The translations under genes were made by a program, and so were the position numbers. A DNA stretch of 64,000 bases. It comes from Crocodylus rhombifer. Its lineage: Eukaryota > Chordata > Crocodylia > Crocodylidae. The stretch lies in assembly GCA_038503035.1 (NCBI GenBank), contig JAVSML010024624.1:1-64000 (forward strand), read 5' to 3'. Positions 45,545 to 57,768 of this stretch are shown here, one piece after another (the stretch's first letter is position 1; each line of letters begins with the position of its first letter). The notes below the pieces were generated by a model. It did no database searches and was not told where the DNA came from. It worked only from the letters and a program-made list of their open reading frames with translations.

Positions 45545-46200
45545 GGCCCAGGGCTATAACAGCACAGGACACAATCAAGATTGAGGTGCCTTGTCAGAGC
45601 TGGGGAGCAGTGGTGTAACAGCAGAGCCAGTGGGACAGTTCAGAAGCACACTGGATGAGGGGTGGGCATGTGTATGTGCACTACAACAGCAGTGGTGGGG
45701 CAGGTCAGGATTGAGGTGCATTATTAGAGCTGGAAGGTCAGTACTGTAATAGCAGTGAGTTCATCTCAGAATAAGAGTACATTGGCAGAACCATAAGGGG
45801 CTCAGGAGTGGAACAGCAGGGGACCCATGGGTCAGAAATGAAGCATGGTGACACAGAGAAATAGAACAACGAAGATTGTTGACGGCCATGATTGAAACTC
45901 GTTAAGAGAGTTGTGTGGGGACCCCAAATTGGAACAGCAGGGGTGTAAGAAGCTACCATTGACATGCATTAGCAGAGCTGTGTGGAGGCCCAGGTCTGGA
46001 GTAGCAGGGGGTGTTGCAGGTCATGATTGACATCCATTAGCCGAGCAGTATGAGGGCCTCACGCTAGAAGAGAAGGGCTGCTGCAGGTCATAATTGAGAT
46101 GTATTATTAGAGCTGTGTGGGGGAGTGAGGACTGGCAGAGCAGCGGGGTTTCAGCTCAGGACTGAGATGCATTGGCAGAGCTGGGCCAGAGAATCTGACA
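45545..46200. repeat. Minisatellite, about 8 units of 70-100 bp
   Basis: Imperfect direct units carry the landmarks GGTCA(G/T)GATTGAGGTGCATT, (A)GCAGAGCTGTGTGGGGGCCC and (G)GAACAGCAGGGG. The GATTGAGG/GATTGAC-type block recurs near 45572, 45710, 45948, 46026, 46094 and 46162. The GAGCTGTGTGG-type block recurs near 45905, 45973, 46107 and elsewhere. Unit length varies from about 68 to 100. An isolated, diverged monomer lies at 62077-62150. It is in BRINP2 intron 1. Confidence 0.75.
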
Positions 46201-46624
46201 TAGCATCTGCTTGCTGTAAATGTTACTCATGACTCACAAGAAAGTTTACTAAACATATGGAAATAATTCTTATTATAAAGGCACCCAGATGGTTTTGATG
46301 TGGAACGTATTTTGCTAGTACAGTAGCTTCTCCCAAAAGCCTCCTGTGGCCACAATCCCCTCCCAGCCTCCAACCCTATCCTACACCTTCCCACACACTC
46401 AGACACAGGAACAGGACTTGGAAAGTATTAAGACGACAAACTGTAAACAAAACACCCTTGAATCTGATGGCTCCAATCTGTAGCCATTCTGTGCATTTTC
46501 TTTCTTAGGGCAAGGCATAACTGTATTGGTACCAAAAAAAAATCTCCCCTGTTGCCTGCCATCCCCACAATAACAATTCATGTATAGCAGGCTCTTTCCT
46601 AAGTCTCAGTATGATATTAACTAT

Positions 46625-46745
46625 GATTAATTATAAGCAGGAAAAGGGAGGTGAAGAGAAGAGATTTGTCCACGATCACATAAAGCAAGGACGAGAACCC
46701 AGGAGTGGCAGCCCTGTACTGCTTCCTGGCTTCTGCTGACCTCCA
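46625..46745 (-). repeat. MIR-like SINE relic
   Basis: GAGAAGAGATTTGTCCACGAT, CACATAAAGCAAGGACGAG and AACCCAGGAGTGGCAGCCC match the reverse complement of the MIR core and B-box region. The copy is old. Confidence 0.55.
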
Positions 46746-46784
46746 CAGTGCTAACATGCAAGGCCAATTTGCAGTTTCTGAGCA

Positions 46785-47122
46785 CTTACAGCGTTTATAC
46801 ACATGCTCCAGGAGTAGGGCAGGGGGGAGGGGGATGCTTTAATTAGAGCAGCTCTGAGAGCCACTCTAAAAAAGCACCCAGAGCATCTTGTGTATCAGCT
46901 TGAAAATGGCAAACAGGGTCATTTTAATTAAAGCTCGTTCAATTAGCTTTAGTTAAAGTACCCTGCCACCATTTTTAAGTGTGGGGATGCTGATACACAA
47001 GATGCTGGAGTCTGCTGGAGTGTGGTAGTTAGCACGCTCCAGACCTGATTATATCAAGCCTGCTCCAATATGTAATTATAGTGTGTTGGAGCAGCCTCGC
47101 TGCTGGTGTACAGGTGCCCTTA
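46785..47122. mobile_element. MITE related to 37806-38123
   Basis: The left end is TTACAGCGTTTATACACATGC. The right end, reverse complemented, is ATAAGGGCACCTGTACACC. The body has AATTAAAGCTCGTTCAATTAG and GCTTTAGTTAAAGTACCCTG, plus two inverted copies of GATGCTGATACACAAGATGC (46975-47005) against GCATCTTGTGTATCAGC (46882-46899). The internal pair makes a second, nested hairpin. Confidence 0.55.
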
Positions 47123-47814
47123 TGTTTTGATATCTCCTGTCAATCAGAGTGGCTTTACCTCACAGAAAAACCCAAGCCCAGAGGCTGTTCCACATCTATT
47201 AGGTACCTCTTGCTTTGCATTTGGTTAGGCAACGCTGAAGCTATAACTAAATCACTAGGCTGGGTCACAACCAGCAGGAGAAGGCATCTTAAGAACTGGC
47301 TTCCTCTTCATCTTTGTGACAGTAGCAGCTCTCTGGACTACTGGCCCAGGGGCAGATACAATCCACAGATGGCACATTCGGTGTCTCAGTTACCAATTTT
47401 TACATCAAACATTATATTAGCCAACGAAGAGTTCAGAAGTTTTGTGCTGATGACTAAAAAGCTGAAAGCAAAGAGCAATTTGAACTGTTCTTCAACTCCT
47501 GAAAAAAACCAATGAGGCAGAAAAATGCTCCATCCACAATCAAATTCTGCAGAGCAGGCAGCTTTGAACCTCGTAACTCCCCAGCTTCAGCCAACCCCAT
47601 CAAGTGAGCAAGGAACACCGACTCAAAGCAAAGCTCCTAGCCAGGACCCATTCTGGATGGGTCCCAAGGTCCCATCTGGAAGCCATTACCATCTGAAAAA
47701 AATTTCTTCTATCCAAGACAGAAGCAGCACAGCTCTTACTAAATGGTCTGCTGGAGGGTCTCTGCTGGCTCACCTGGTGTCATGGGACCTGGGGGCCTTG
47801 ACTGAAGATCAGCT

Positions 47815-47880
47815 TTGGGTCTGTTCACAGTGTTAAGTCCATCCAGGTGGATGGGAGACTGTGATCTCATTAAGGCTTGT
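47815..47880 (+). repeat. Possible 5S rRNA-derived SINE head (weak)
   Basis: GTTAAGTCCATCCAGGTGGATGG followed by GAGACTGTGATC and AAGGCTTG partly matches the 3' half of 5S rRNA (GGTTAGTACTTGGATGGGAGACC ... TGTAGGCTT). A 5S-headed SINE such as the AmnSINE/SINE3 type would explain this. The match is short and could be chance. Confidence 0.25.
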
Positions 47881-50800
47881 CAAGTACCTTATCCCCGCTA
47901 AGCAAGTCTTAGACAGCCTTCATAGAGCCTGACACTACTGTAAGAGTGATCAGTCTGCCAACTGATCTTTCCCTTATTCACCCTATTCCAATTCCCCTGG
48001 GAGGCAGCAGTAGGCTCTTTGCCAACCTGGAACAGACCCGAGTTGTAAGCCCTGGGAGAAGACAATGCTAAGGAACTGATTTTCAAGTGCTCAACACCCA
48101 CATTCCAAAGCACTCCACCCCCAGCAGGTCCCATAATGACTTGTGGGAGGATTTTTTTTGCCAAGCTCAGCTCCTCATATGAACCCAGTACAATAATCTC
48201 ATTTTGAAGCTCTGATGCCTACAGAGGAGCTCAACTCAGCAGAAAATCTGGTTCTGATAGGAAGTGATATCCATTTCTTTAACAGTTTATTTTGTTTTCT
48301 GTCTGTTTTTTTTTTAATTTGTCTACTTGATTTGACAGCTGATGCAGTGATTGTGACAAGCTGTTCCTGTTGCTGTCACTGAACATTGTTACCTCTGCAA
48401 TTGGAACCCTAGCACAGAGGAATGAACTCGGTGCTGCTATTTTAGAGCACACACACTGGATAAACCACTGATGGATTTGTCTACCAAATCCCAACCACAG
48501 GGATCCAGTCCAGGTTCTTGTCCTCCATGAGGATGTCTGCATTACCTCCCCCCTGACCCTGGGTCCAGTATGAACAAAAAAAGCTCCATGCATTTGGTCC
48601 TGTTCAGGCACAGCAGAGATTAAGGGCCTTGTTGCACATTAATTTTGGGTGGATCCTGGAGCTCTGAACCCCTGGATTGTCCACACATGAACACCTGGAA
48701 CTAAATTTAAGCACACTGCAGGTAGCTTAAAGCCACACCACTCCAGGACATGTTTATGTTTCATGGTCCACTAGTGTACGGCCATTCCCCACAGATGAGC
48801 TGTCCAAGTTGCAGTCCTCCAGCATCCCAGGATGCAGTGTGTCCTCCCCCACCCTTCTGTTCTGTGTAGACAGACTCTGCACCCCCTGAACTCCACTGCC
48901 CAGGGAGTGGTTCTGGCACCAAGCCAACTCCTCCTTTGTCCCCAGGAGTGGGACTCCCACCCCCAGGGGTGCAACCCCATGCAAACAGGCTGTAGAGCAC
49001 ATACCAGCTACCCAGGCTGCAGGGTGGGTCCAAGAGTGGGGTCAAAGGGGTTGGGAGAGGAAACAAAAACAAGGAAAGTGTCCAGATCAGGTTCCCATGA
49101 GGTGGGGCTTGCTTCATAGGGCAGGAGCAGTAGCTCCCCCAAAAGCACCTTCCCTCACTGCTCCCACCTCTCAGCCACTGCAGCAAGTATGACCAGCACC
49201 TCTCACACCCCATTCCCAGTTTATTAAAATGGGAGACCTTCTTTAATTTGCCTGTTTATAATTTTTATTTCACCCTTTAGTGGCCAACTTCCTTCATTTC
49301 ACCACCCTTCTCACCCCCACTTCCTTTCTACCTTCTCTTTCATAATTCACCCCCCATCCCATTAACTCTCTGCCTCCCAGTTTCATGTTTCTGACCCTCC
49401 CCTCCCACTTTGTAACCCATCTCTCACACCTCTGGAGCTAAAGCAGGGATAGCAGCTTGTCTGGGCTCACTAGCCCTGTAGTGGCAGCTCACAGCTGTAG
49501 CTACTAGTCATGCCCTGCTCACCAGCAGCAAGTCACAGCTGTGCAGGTGGAAGACACTCAAAGAAGGTTTTTAGCATTGCAACTGCTCCCAATTCAAGCT
49601 AGCACTAACACCAATCTACATTTGAGCAACAAGTATAAAATGTAAGAAGCCCTAGTAGTTAGGCAAAGGAGATGGCTGCATTAGGTTTTGTGTGTGAGCA
49701 CCTCTATCCTGGAGAACCTGGAAGTGTCACCAGCGAGGGGAGGTGATGCTGGTGTCAGCTCTGAGGTGCTCCTGGGGCGCTTGCTCTGGCTAATTGCTGA
49801 TCTCTGGTGTGCTCATTTGAGGTTTACTTGGTCAGCAGCTGGCCCAAGGACAGAAGGAAAGTCCTAGAGATGTGGCCTATGTGTTTTGCAGGCCCTGTTA
49901 GCTTGGGGAAGTCTCCTCTGTTGGTTGTGATAGTAGAGAGGATAGCAGTAAGCAAGAGACTTTATGGACCACCCTGCTAACAGCCAGCCAGAATTACTAC
50001 ATCACATTGAGATGAGGACATATTCCATTTCATCACTGGGTTGGCAATGCATCACTGATTGGCAATAACACATACCAGGCCACAGGGACAATGGACTGTT
50101 CATTTGACTAGAAACCTACCCACAGCGTATCATGTTACAGGCAATGATCTGGTAGGTGGGAGTTTCATCAGGAATACTAGAGGAGTAAAGAGATCTACGT
50201 ACAGCAGTTCTAGTTAGAGACACATCCAGGCAAAACCCCACTGAGATGCAGTCATGTTTGGCCAGCTTGCAGCAAGACAAAAGGGGAGGCACCCAAGCAT
50301 GCTCCATTCCCTGGATTAGCCAAGTACTGTTGGGCAGAGAAACCACCTAGATCCTAGCCCATAATCAGCAACCTCCTGTGAAAGACTTAGATCAACAAAG
50401 AGGCTGATTCATGGAAACTGATGAGTCTCTTTCCACAGGGGTACTTCTTGGCATAAGAAGCCAGCAGAATGTGATGCCAGGGATAGTATTGGCAAATATC
50501 CCATACAGTTTGTTTTCAGGCCAGTAGTTCCTTATCTGATAGTCCCTTTTCAGACTTACTGAATGAAAACCCAGAGCAGTAAAAAAATATATAATCACAG
50601 GCCATACAGGAAGAAGAATTCCCTTCCCTGAATTCAACTGATTTTTTATTGGGGGGGTTGTTTGTTTTGGGGGGGAAAATCTGTGAAGGACCAGAGGAGA
50701 ATATATATATGTTCTTAGGACAACTCCAAGAAAAAGATCCCTTCTTTCAACCCCTATATACCAAGCAAAATATCCTCCCTTCAACTACTGTGTGCCAGGG

Positions 50801-52314
50801 TAGTCAACATTAGTGGAGGACCAAGGAGGAAGTCAAACATAGGCAAGATGGGACACCACAAGAGCACACAGAGGAAAGAGATTTGCTTTATACTTCCAAA
50901 ACACAAGAGAATTATTGATTCTTAAAGTTTACAGAGAAGTAAAATGCATTACAGCTTCTTTCTCCCATTGCCTTACTTTTCTGGAGACAGCAGGGCACCT
51001 ACAGATAGTAGGCCAGCAGCCTTCTAGCACCCAAAGCTTAGTTACCTCCAGCATCTTCTCTCTAGATCCTGACTCATGCCCAACCAGGGGCATCCTCCTG
51101 TTGATACCAAACAGCACCATGCTTTTGTCTGCCAGGCCAGGCCAGTGTGTCCAGTACAGAGGGGGTGGGAAGGGAAAGAAATCATTCTGACAAAAGGTGG
51201 CATTTGACTATTTAGTGCATCACCATCTACAGCCAAAGTCTTTAGTGACATTTCCCCATTAATTCTTACCTCAGGCAAGTCCAAAGGTTACTCGGAAGGC
51301 TGTGACCAGCTGCCCTGGAACACAGTACTGTGGTCATGCTGGTGGTTGGTAGCAGCAGGTGCTACTACTAGCCTTTAACCACTCAACTACTACCACCCTT
51401 TCTCCCCCTGCAATAGGCTGGATGTAGTTTATATAGGCCCTGGGCTCCTCCCATTCCCAGAATCCTCCAAGAGGATTGGCTAATTAGAGACAACTGTTTG
51501 GCTTATTCCATCCAGGTAACAGCATATTTTGGCAGAGGGCCGTAGAGCCCTAGTGCCAGCCGTGCATGATTTGGAATAGAATGATATGAAAGAAAAGCAA
51601 CCCCGAGCAGGTAGCCCTGTCTCACTGTAGGCTTACCTCCTAAATCCATGGAGACCAATGAAACGGACCCAAGAGGTCATATTGCAAAAATGTTTTACAG
51701 AGGACTTGGCAAGGAATTCCCTTTGGCCCATCTATGAAGGCTGCCAGAGAGAAAGAGATTGGATGAGAAGAGCAGACATGTCCCAAGCATATTGCTGACA
51801 TTTTGCTAAATACCAGAGCTGTTAGAGACCTGACTGACTCTGAAGAGGAAAGTCACCCTGATATCCCCTTGGAATCCATAGAAGTTATATTACATTTTGC
51901 AAGTCTATTCCCAACTCCGATGAATTCTCCTGTGTGCTGGAGCCCTGCCTGCTCTCCCTTTAGTTGTATCTCCATCACCATCACATCCCTGAGACTAATG
52001 ACTTAGCTGTTTCAGAACCATGTCAGACGATGACATGGAGATGAAACTCTTCAGGATCATAGGAGCTACCTAGATTAAAACTGAGGTACATAGATTGGAA
52101 GAAAACCTGTTTTGACATAGGCCTCATGCTCTATCTGTCGTGTTAAGAAGGCTTCAGTCTCCACTCTCTTTTAACCCAATTTGGTTCACTAGTGCCAAAT
52201 ACTTTTAAAAGAACAAAGTTAAAAGCAGAACAAGCAGCCATGGTGTGTTATTATTAAATGGTATCAGCTCCACATTCTCTCAGCCCCTGGTCTATATTTC
52301 AAGAGTGTCCAGCA

Positions 52315-52420
52315 TAACATTATCCATCCATCCAATCTGTCATGCATTTCTAGATCATCCACCATAATACCACCCATCCACCCATGCATTTCTCTAGTAT
52401 CCATCCTCATGGTATGCAGA
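52315..52420. repeat. ATCC-rich degenerate simple repeat
   Basis: ATCCATCCATCCAATC recurs imperfectly as ACCCATCCACCCATGCATT and AGTATCCATCC, with two GCATTTCT(C)TAG(A/T)T copies. It ends about 70 bases before the BRINP2 exon 2 acceptor. Confidence 0.6.
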
Positions 52421-52486
52421 ATGCAGGTAGTTTCTGTACAGGTTGGCCTATCTAACCAGTTCCCCCTTACTGACCTATTGTTGCAG

Positions 52487-52562
52487 AATAGGAGGTCCTG
52501 AAGGAGTGCTGACGGTGGAGAGAGTAGCGAGAGAATGAAGAAGCCAACTGCATGGGAGAAGC
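52487..52562 (+). other. BRINP2: BRINP2 exon 2, 5' UTR part with two upstream ORFs
   Basis: The exon begins after TATTGTTGCAG, preceded by a CCCCCTTACTGAC tract that supplies a pyrimidine stretch and a branch-site-like CTTACTGAC. The leader holds ATG at 52535, opening a 19-codon-scale frame (stop at 52589-52591) that overlaps the BRINP2 start out of frame. It also holds ATG at 52552, opening a four-codon frame whose TGA (52564-52566) overlaps the main ATG. Confidence 0.85.
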
Positions 52563-52843
52563 ATGAGGTGGCAGCGTGGCACTCGGTTTAATGGGCTGTG
52601 GCTGATGGTTCCATGGGCGTTATCACTACTGGCCCTGAGTCTGTGCTGCTGGGGGTTTGCCAGCACTGCCACTGCCACCGCTGTTGGCCCAGCACTGGAC
52701 CAGCATGCCTCTGCCGCCTCCTCCAGCCAGGCGCCTCTGGACTGGCTGCTCACCGACCGGGGACCCTTCCACCGAGCTCAGGACTACGTCGACTTCATGG
52801 AGCGCTATCGGCAGGGATTCACCACCAGGTACAGGATCTACAG
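52563..52843 (+). CDS. BRINP2: BRINP2 first coding exon (N-terminus)
   Basis: BRINP2 (BMP/retinoic acid-inducible neural-specific protein 2, formerly FAM5B) is a secreted/ER-routed neuronal glycoprotein with a MACPF domain, linked to suppression of cell-cycle progression in neural cells. The full protein is about 780 residues. This exon encodes residues 1-93 plus two bases of codon 94. It has a hydrophobic signal peptide at about 1-34, rich in Leu/Trp/Ala, then a variable Ala/Ser/Thr linker. The highly conserved block follows (PLDWLLTDRGPFHRAQ near 58-73, DFMERYRQGFTTRYRIY at 77-93) and leads into the MACPF domain. The start MRWQ.GTRF matches the family N-terminus, which fixes the ATG at 52563. 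The donor is TACAG|GTGAGAG with GT at 52844, phase 2, consistent with Arg as the next residue. The next exon (EFARWK...) is not in the window. Confidence 0.96.
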
Positions 52844-55137
52844 GTGAGAGGCAGAGCAAGTGTTTGTTTCCTACCAGTCCATTTCTTTACTTGGACAGGA
52901 GAGAAGGGGACAGAGGTGATTGGAACAGCAAGTGGGGTGGAGTGGGCTTGCTGCCACCCTCTGAAATTCCTCCCTTTCCACCTCAAGCAGAGGGTCAGTT
53001 AAAAGACTATTCAGCTCTCAATTCCCTTGTAATCTTTGCATGAGGCAAACTGGGGAACTGCTATGGGACACTGCCCTGGCTCTCAGGTGTCACAATCCCA
53101 GCTGGTATTGCATTTCTCAGTATTAGTGCTTAGTACCAGCACTCACCCAACAGAATAAATGAATGAAGGCAAAACTGTATTTGTGAATGACATGCTTACA
53201 TCTGAGAGGGAACCTGCTGTTTAAATATAAAGGATTGAATTCATTGAAGCCAGGCCTGAATTTTGCCCAAAGAGTTGAAAGCAAATACAACCAACCCTTG
53301 TTAACCCTCCCTGCATTACTCTGCCAAACCATAGGTAAATTTTACCCAATAGAGAGGTGGAATAAAAGACTGAACTTTCATTGTCTAAATAAATGAATAC
53401 AGGCTGTTTTGTGATGCTAGCTCCCTGCTTCGCATTTTTTAATATATTGCATTTGATCTTTTATTAATTGATTCATGAACTCTAGCAACCCACAAAGACC
53501 ATCATAGCTGTATGTTAGATTGCAAGCTGAGTTGCTTAGACCACACGTTGTTGTTTATCTCAGATATAACCGTAGTGCCCTGGAACCCGTGTCCTGGACT
53601 AGTCATGAACCCCATTGCACTAGGCCATTACAAACACAGAACAAAAAGATGATCTCTACTCCAAAGAGTTTACAGTCTCAGTTAAGACCTGGATTCCAGA
53701 TCGACCTTTTAAGTTCTACTGTGATAGAAGTTAATAATACATAAAATAATAATGGTGGCCATTGGTTAAAGAAAAGGTTTGTTAAACCAGCCTAACCCAG
53801 CTCCATTAGTTTATTGGTTGTAACAATTAGGAACATAATCAAACATCAGTGACAAAGGTATTCCAATCTGTTGAATGGCTATAGCAGTTCATGGAGCAAG
53901 CTAGTCACACTTACCTAACATCTTAATAAATTTAGCCTGCTTGTTCACAATGCATTAATCAGTGGGATACTTCATATGTCATCAGTCCTTTACAGCATTT
54001 GTCATACATTTGTGAGCATTATGCAAACCAGCTTTTGCCCCTTCCAGATCTGGTTTTGAATAAAGGATTTCAGAAACTCAATATGTTGGACAGCATTCTG
54101 TTCTCACCAGTTTCTGGCAGGTAAGATAAGTGTGCTGAACATCAACATGTTCATCCATGTAACCCCATCTTTTTTTATTTGTATTTTCCTTGGCACAAAG
54201 GAGTGTCATTCTTTGGGGTCAACCTAGCATAGCTAAAAACATGATGGGAATTTGATTGATCTTCCATTCCTTTGTACTGCTTAGAAGCAGACCCCCTCAA
54301 CCAGAGAGCATGTGAGGAATGGGGAAAAGTTGGAGGTTTGAGAGAAACAGTAGATGGAGTAAAGTGTAATACCCAGCTGCTATATGAACCATAGCCAGCT
54401 GGTGCAGGTTAGAGCAGTTTGGGGCTGCTCTAAACTGCTTTGAGACAAGGGCATAGACTGAGGAACAGTCAGCTGGCTGTGCTGGTGCCCTAACAGCCTT
54501 ATCTCTCTGGTGCGCCAGTCCAGTAAGTGCAAATCAGTGAGACTGTAGTGCAATTCCCCTTCCCAGTTAGCATAGAGATAATCCCAGGGCAGCAGCAGGA
54601 TGATTTTTGATGAGTAAAAGGCTGGCACAGCAGGAATCTGGAGCTCAGGACACAAGCAGGTGAAAGCAAAGCTAAATATGATTGGAAAAAAAATAGAGGA
54701 CAAATGCCAGGCAGGCAAATAACTCCCTGATGCCTTTGAAACTTGCTGTGATTTCACAGTGAGCTTGGAAAATCATTCTATTTATAGGCCATCGTGCTTG
54801 TGAATGTAGAGCAAATAAAGGGGGGAAAAAAGGTTCTTCTCCCAGAGCTGGTCTGTGGAGCGCAGTTTCACAGGAATAGGTCAAACAGCGTGACTAGGTT
54901 TGATAAAGGGCTGGATAATTTAATGTCCAGCAGTAACATTTGTAGATATAATAATATCTCTTTGCATTTCTGTAGCTTGGCCTTGTGAGCACTCAGCCAA
55001 TCTTGGAGCGTGGCCATTTCAGCCCCCTGTGCAGTAATGGGCCAGGTGCTGTGCTTTGCTTAGTGGCTTGCGTTGGGGGGAACAACATGGAGCTGTAGCA
55101 CCCTAGGGAAGGGCATGTGCCTCAGGAAGGTACAAAC

Positions 55138-55215
55138 CAGCCCAGCTTGGGATTGAAACCTGGGCTTTACAACAGGACAAGTATGATATTCTACTAGGTA
55201 GCCTGAGGCCCTCAT
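55138..55215 (-). repeat. tRNA-derived SINE relic
   Basis: The minus strand shows GGCTACCTAGTAGAATATC (A-box-like) and CCCAGGTTTCAATCCCAAGC (a good B box) about 35 bases apart. The remaining arms do not fold as a tRNA. It is an old SINE. Confidence 0.5.
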
Positions 55216-57768
55216 TTGCAGCTATAGTAGACCCATTAACCATACCTGTGGAGCAACCATTGAGGAGGGATGGGGGCAGAGTGCCACATTGTCCCAGAGG
55301 GGTATCCTGCCCCATCTTTTGGAATGGTGTACCTTACTGTTCTCCACAAAGAGCCCACCCACCTCTATTGACCACTATGGAGGAGAAGTAGAGCTATGGT
55401 TTCCCCTTCATTGCCCTCATGGGCAATTGGCAAAAACAGTCTTTGCATGGTCCTGAGAGCAATGTCTGCCATGGGAGACACAAGACAGGCAGGGGTGGAT
55501 TCAGAGAGGGTGCAGTCATATCCCTCTTTTGGACCACACTGGAGGAATAGCAGATGGAGACTTTTTTAAGACCTTGAAGCAAGTAAGAATCCATGCCCCC
55601 TTTCCCTCTCTGCTCCATGGTCTCTCTCTCCTCTCCCATTCCCCACCTCCGTTGTCTGCTGCTGCTGCTCTCTCTGACTGCCCTGGTGGCAGGGAGCTCC
55701 AGAACCACTCCTGCCCCAGTCCAATCAGGCTGAACCAGGGACAACGGCAGTGGCAGGCCAAAAAAAAGAAAACAAAAGAAAAAAATGCCTGCAAGGATCA
55801 CAAAAAGGATTTGGAGGGGAGAGGGAGATAATACGAATATTTGAAAGCAATTACCATCTTGCTCTCTGCTTCAGGAAGACAGCTTTTGTCCACTGCTGAT
55901 ATTCATTGCACTAATCCAGGTCATTGGTGGGTGGAGTGAAGCAGGGGAAGGACCTATTTGCCAGAAGCTGTGTACCAAGGACAAGGGCACAGGCCTCAGG
56001 AGGCTGATGGGACCGATCACTTGTAACACGTGAAGCAAATACATATGGTGCATCTGGCTGGTCACCTGGCTTGACAGCTCATCTGAATACCCTGTGGGCA
56101 CAGGGCATGGGTAATCTATTGCACAAGGGAACATCACCAGATCTGTATATTGTTTCCTTAAGTACCCAGGCTTTAGTGTGCTCTTTGCATGTTGCTGGGT
56201 TCTCTGCACTGGAGTGAATTTCCCTTGGGATACTTACATAGCAGTTCTGGTGATGTTCCTCTTTTTCTGTCCTTTCACCTGCTCCTTTGCCTGGTGGTCT
56301 AGCTGTATGGATAGGTGCGCTAGGGGGTACCTGGGCAAGCAGAGGGCAAACTTGCCTCCACCTGCCACAGCCTCAGATGGGCCATAGTGACTCATGATCT
56401 AAAATCATTAGCACCTGGTATCAGTGTCAAGGGCTGTGTGTAAGAACCCCAGTGAGCCTCTTGTTGGTTGTATTGCTGCCCTGTGCCATAGCTCATCTTC
56501 TGGAGGGTCAACCTGATATTTTCTACCCAGGATTGTTGGAGATTTTCCTAGTCCCTTCCAGATCTCTCTATTCTTTTCCCATTCTGCACCTCCTCCCTTT
56601 CTCGTGCTTTGTACAGAGGTTAACACAGCTATTGCTAGGATGCATTGGTCTATATATATCTTTGGTGCAGCACCTGCAACCCCCATAAGTCCTAGAACCT
56701 AGCATGCAAGCTACACTCCCACACTGGGTCCCCAGCTCAGTTATTGCCAGTGGTACTGGCCAGTCTGGCAGCATGCATTTCCCTTAGTGCTAATGTTATC
56801 ACTTTCTCAAATCAGAGCAACGTTGAAGAAGAACAAACAGGGTAGGTGATTCTCAGCTAAGCAGCTGATTATCAAGATGGAGGACTCATCTGTACATGAA
56901 CCAGAGGAGGGCTGAATTATATAGATGATCATAGGTTAAAGGTCCTGCCAGGTCAACTTAGCTCTTCATCCCTTTTTCACAGCCACATTGGCTAATGCTC
57001 ATAATGAGCAACTGTTTAGGGAAAGGTCTTGTATAGTGAAGTTTTGCTCTCTCTGCATAGAGGATAACAGGACTGACTTTCCATCGGCAAGAAGCGCAGA
57101 ACTGTGATCTCACTCTGCGTACCCAGTTACTATGATGAAGAACACAGACTGAGTCTACATGCACAAAACACACTAGATATCAAACTGGCCTTTGGCACCT
57201 GAGCAGACCCATTTCAGATATACAAGTCCAGTATGGTCAAGTGTTCGGAGATCGTGAGTCAGCTCCACCAAAATCATAATACTGATCTACAAACCAGGAC
57301 ATCTTTAATGATCACAACTATTGGATACTGTCCATTGACAATTGGTTCTTGCATATTTAAAATATGGATTTTTAGGGTTTTGTTTGCAACTAAAAAAGCT
57401 CTAAACACTGATTGTTTAAAAAAATGAGCTTCTTATCCAATAACATGACAGCAGGGGCTGAAGAATGCTGAGCATCCTGTGAATTGTGCTGACAGCTCTC
57501 TACTTCTGTTCACACCAGGAGTACTTGCACGCACCCCAGTCCTCACAGGATTGAGTCCATAATGCATAACAGGCACTGAGGTCTCTTAAGATAGGAAAGT
57601 GTGATGTTATAGATAAGGCTGGTAGCAACACGTGTTATAGAGATGGCTTGGCCTAGTTTCCAACTGATGACAACTTTGCCAGCTTTGACTACTTGGGATG
57701 ACATTTTTGGTGTGAACACTGGGAATCATAAAGAGAGAGATTGGGATCTGACAGAGATGACAAATATC

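Larger units (their letters stand above)
23448..52486 (+). other. BRINP2: BRINP2 intron 1
   Basis: The interval runs between the donor GTAAGT at 23448 and the acceptor TATTGTTGCAG ending at 52486. It is about 29 kb and contains no recognisable exon. It holds a Penelope-like relic, two hAT elements with intact target duplications, several MITEs, SINE relics, a minisatellite, microsatellites and stretches of unique sequence. Among the unique stretches are 30.9-32.7 kb, 34-36 kb and 48-52 kb, where I see no repeat or gene signal. The intron span depends on exon 1 being correctly assigned. Confidence 0.65.

Noticed and set aside
45545..46200. Repeat array considered as a CRISPR or satellite with fixed spacers
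   Set aside because: The whole unit is degenerate and variable in length, with no short identical repeats and unique spacers, and the genome is a vertebrate one.
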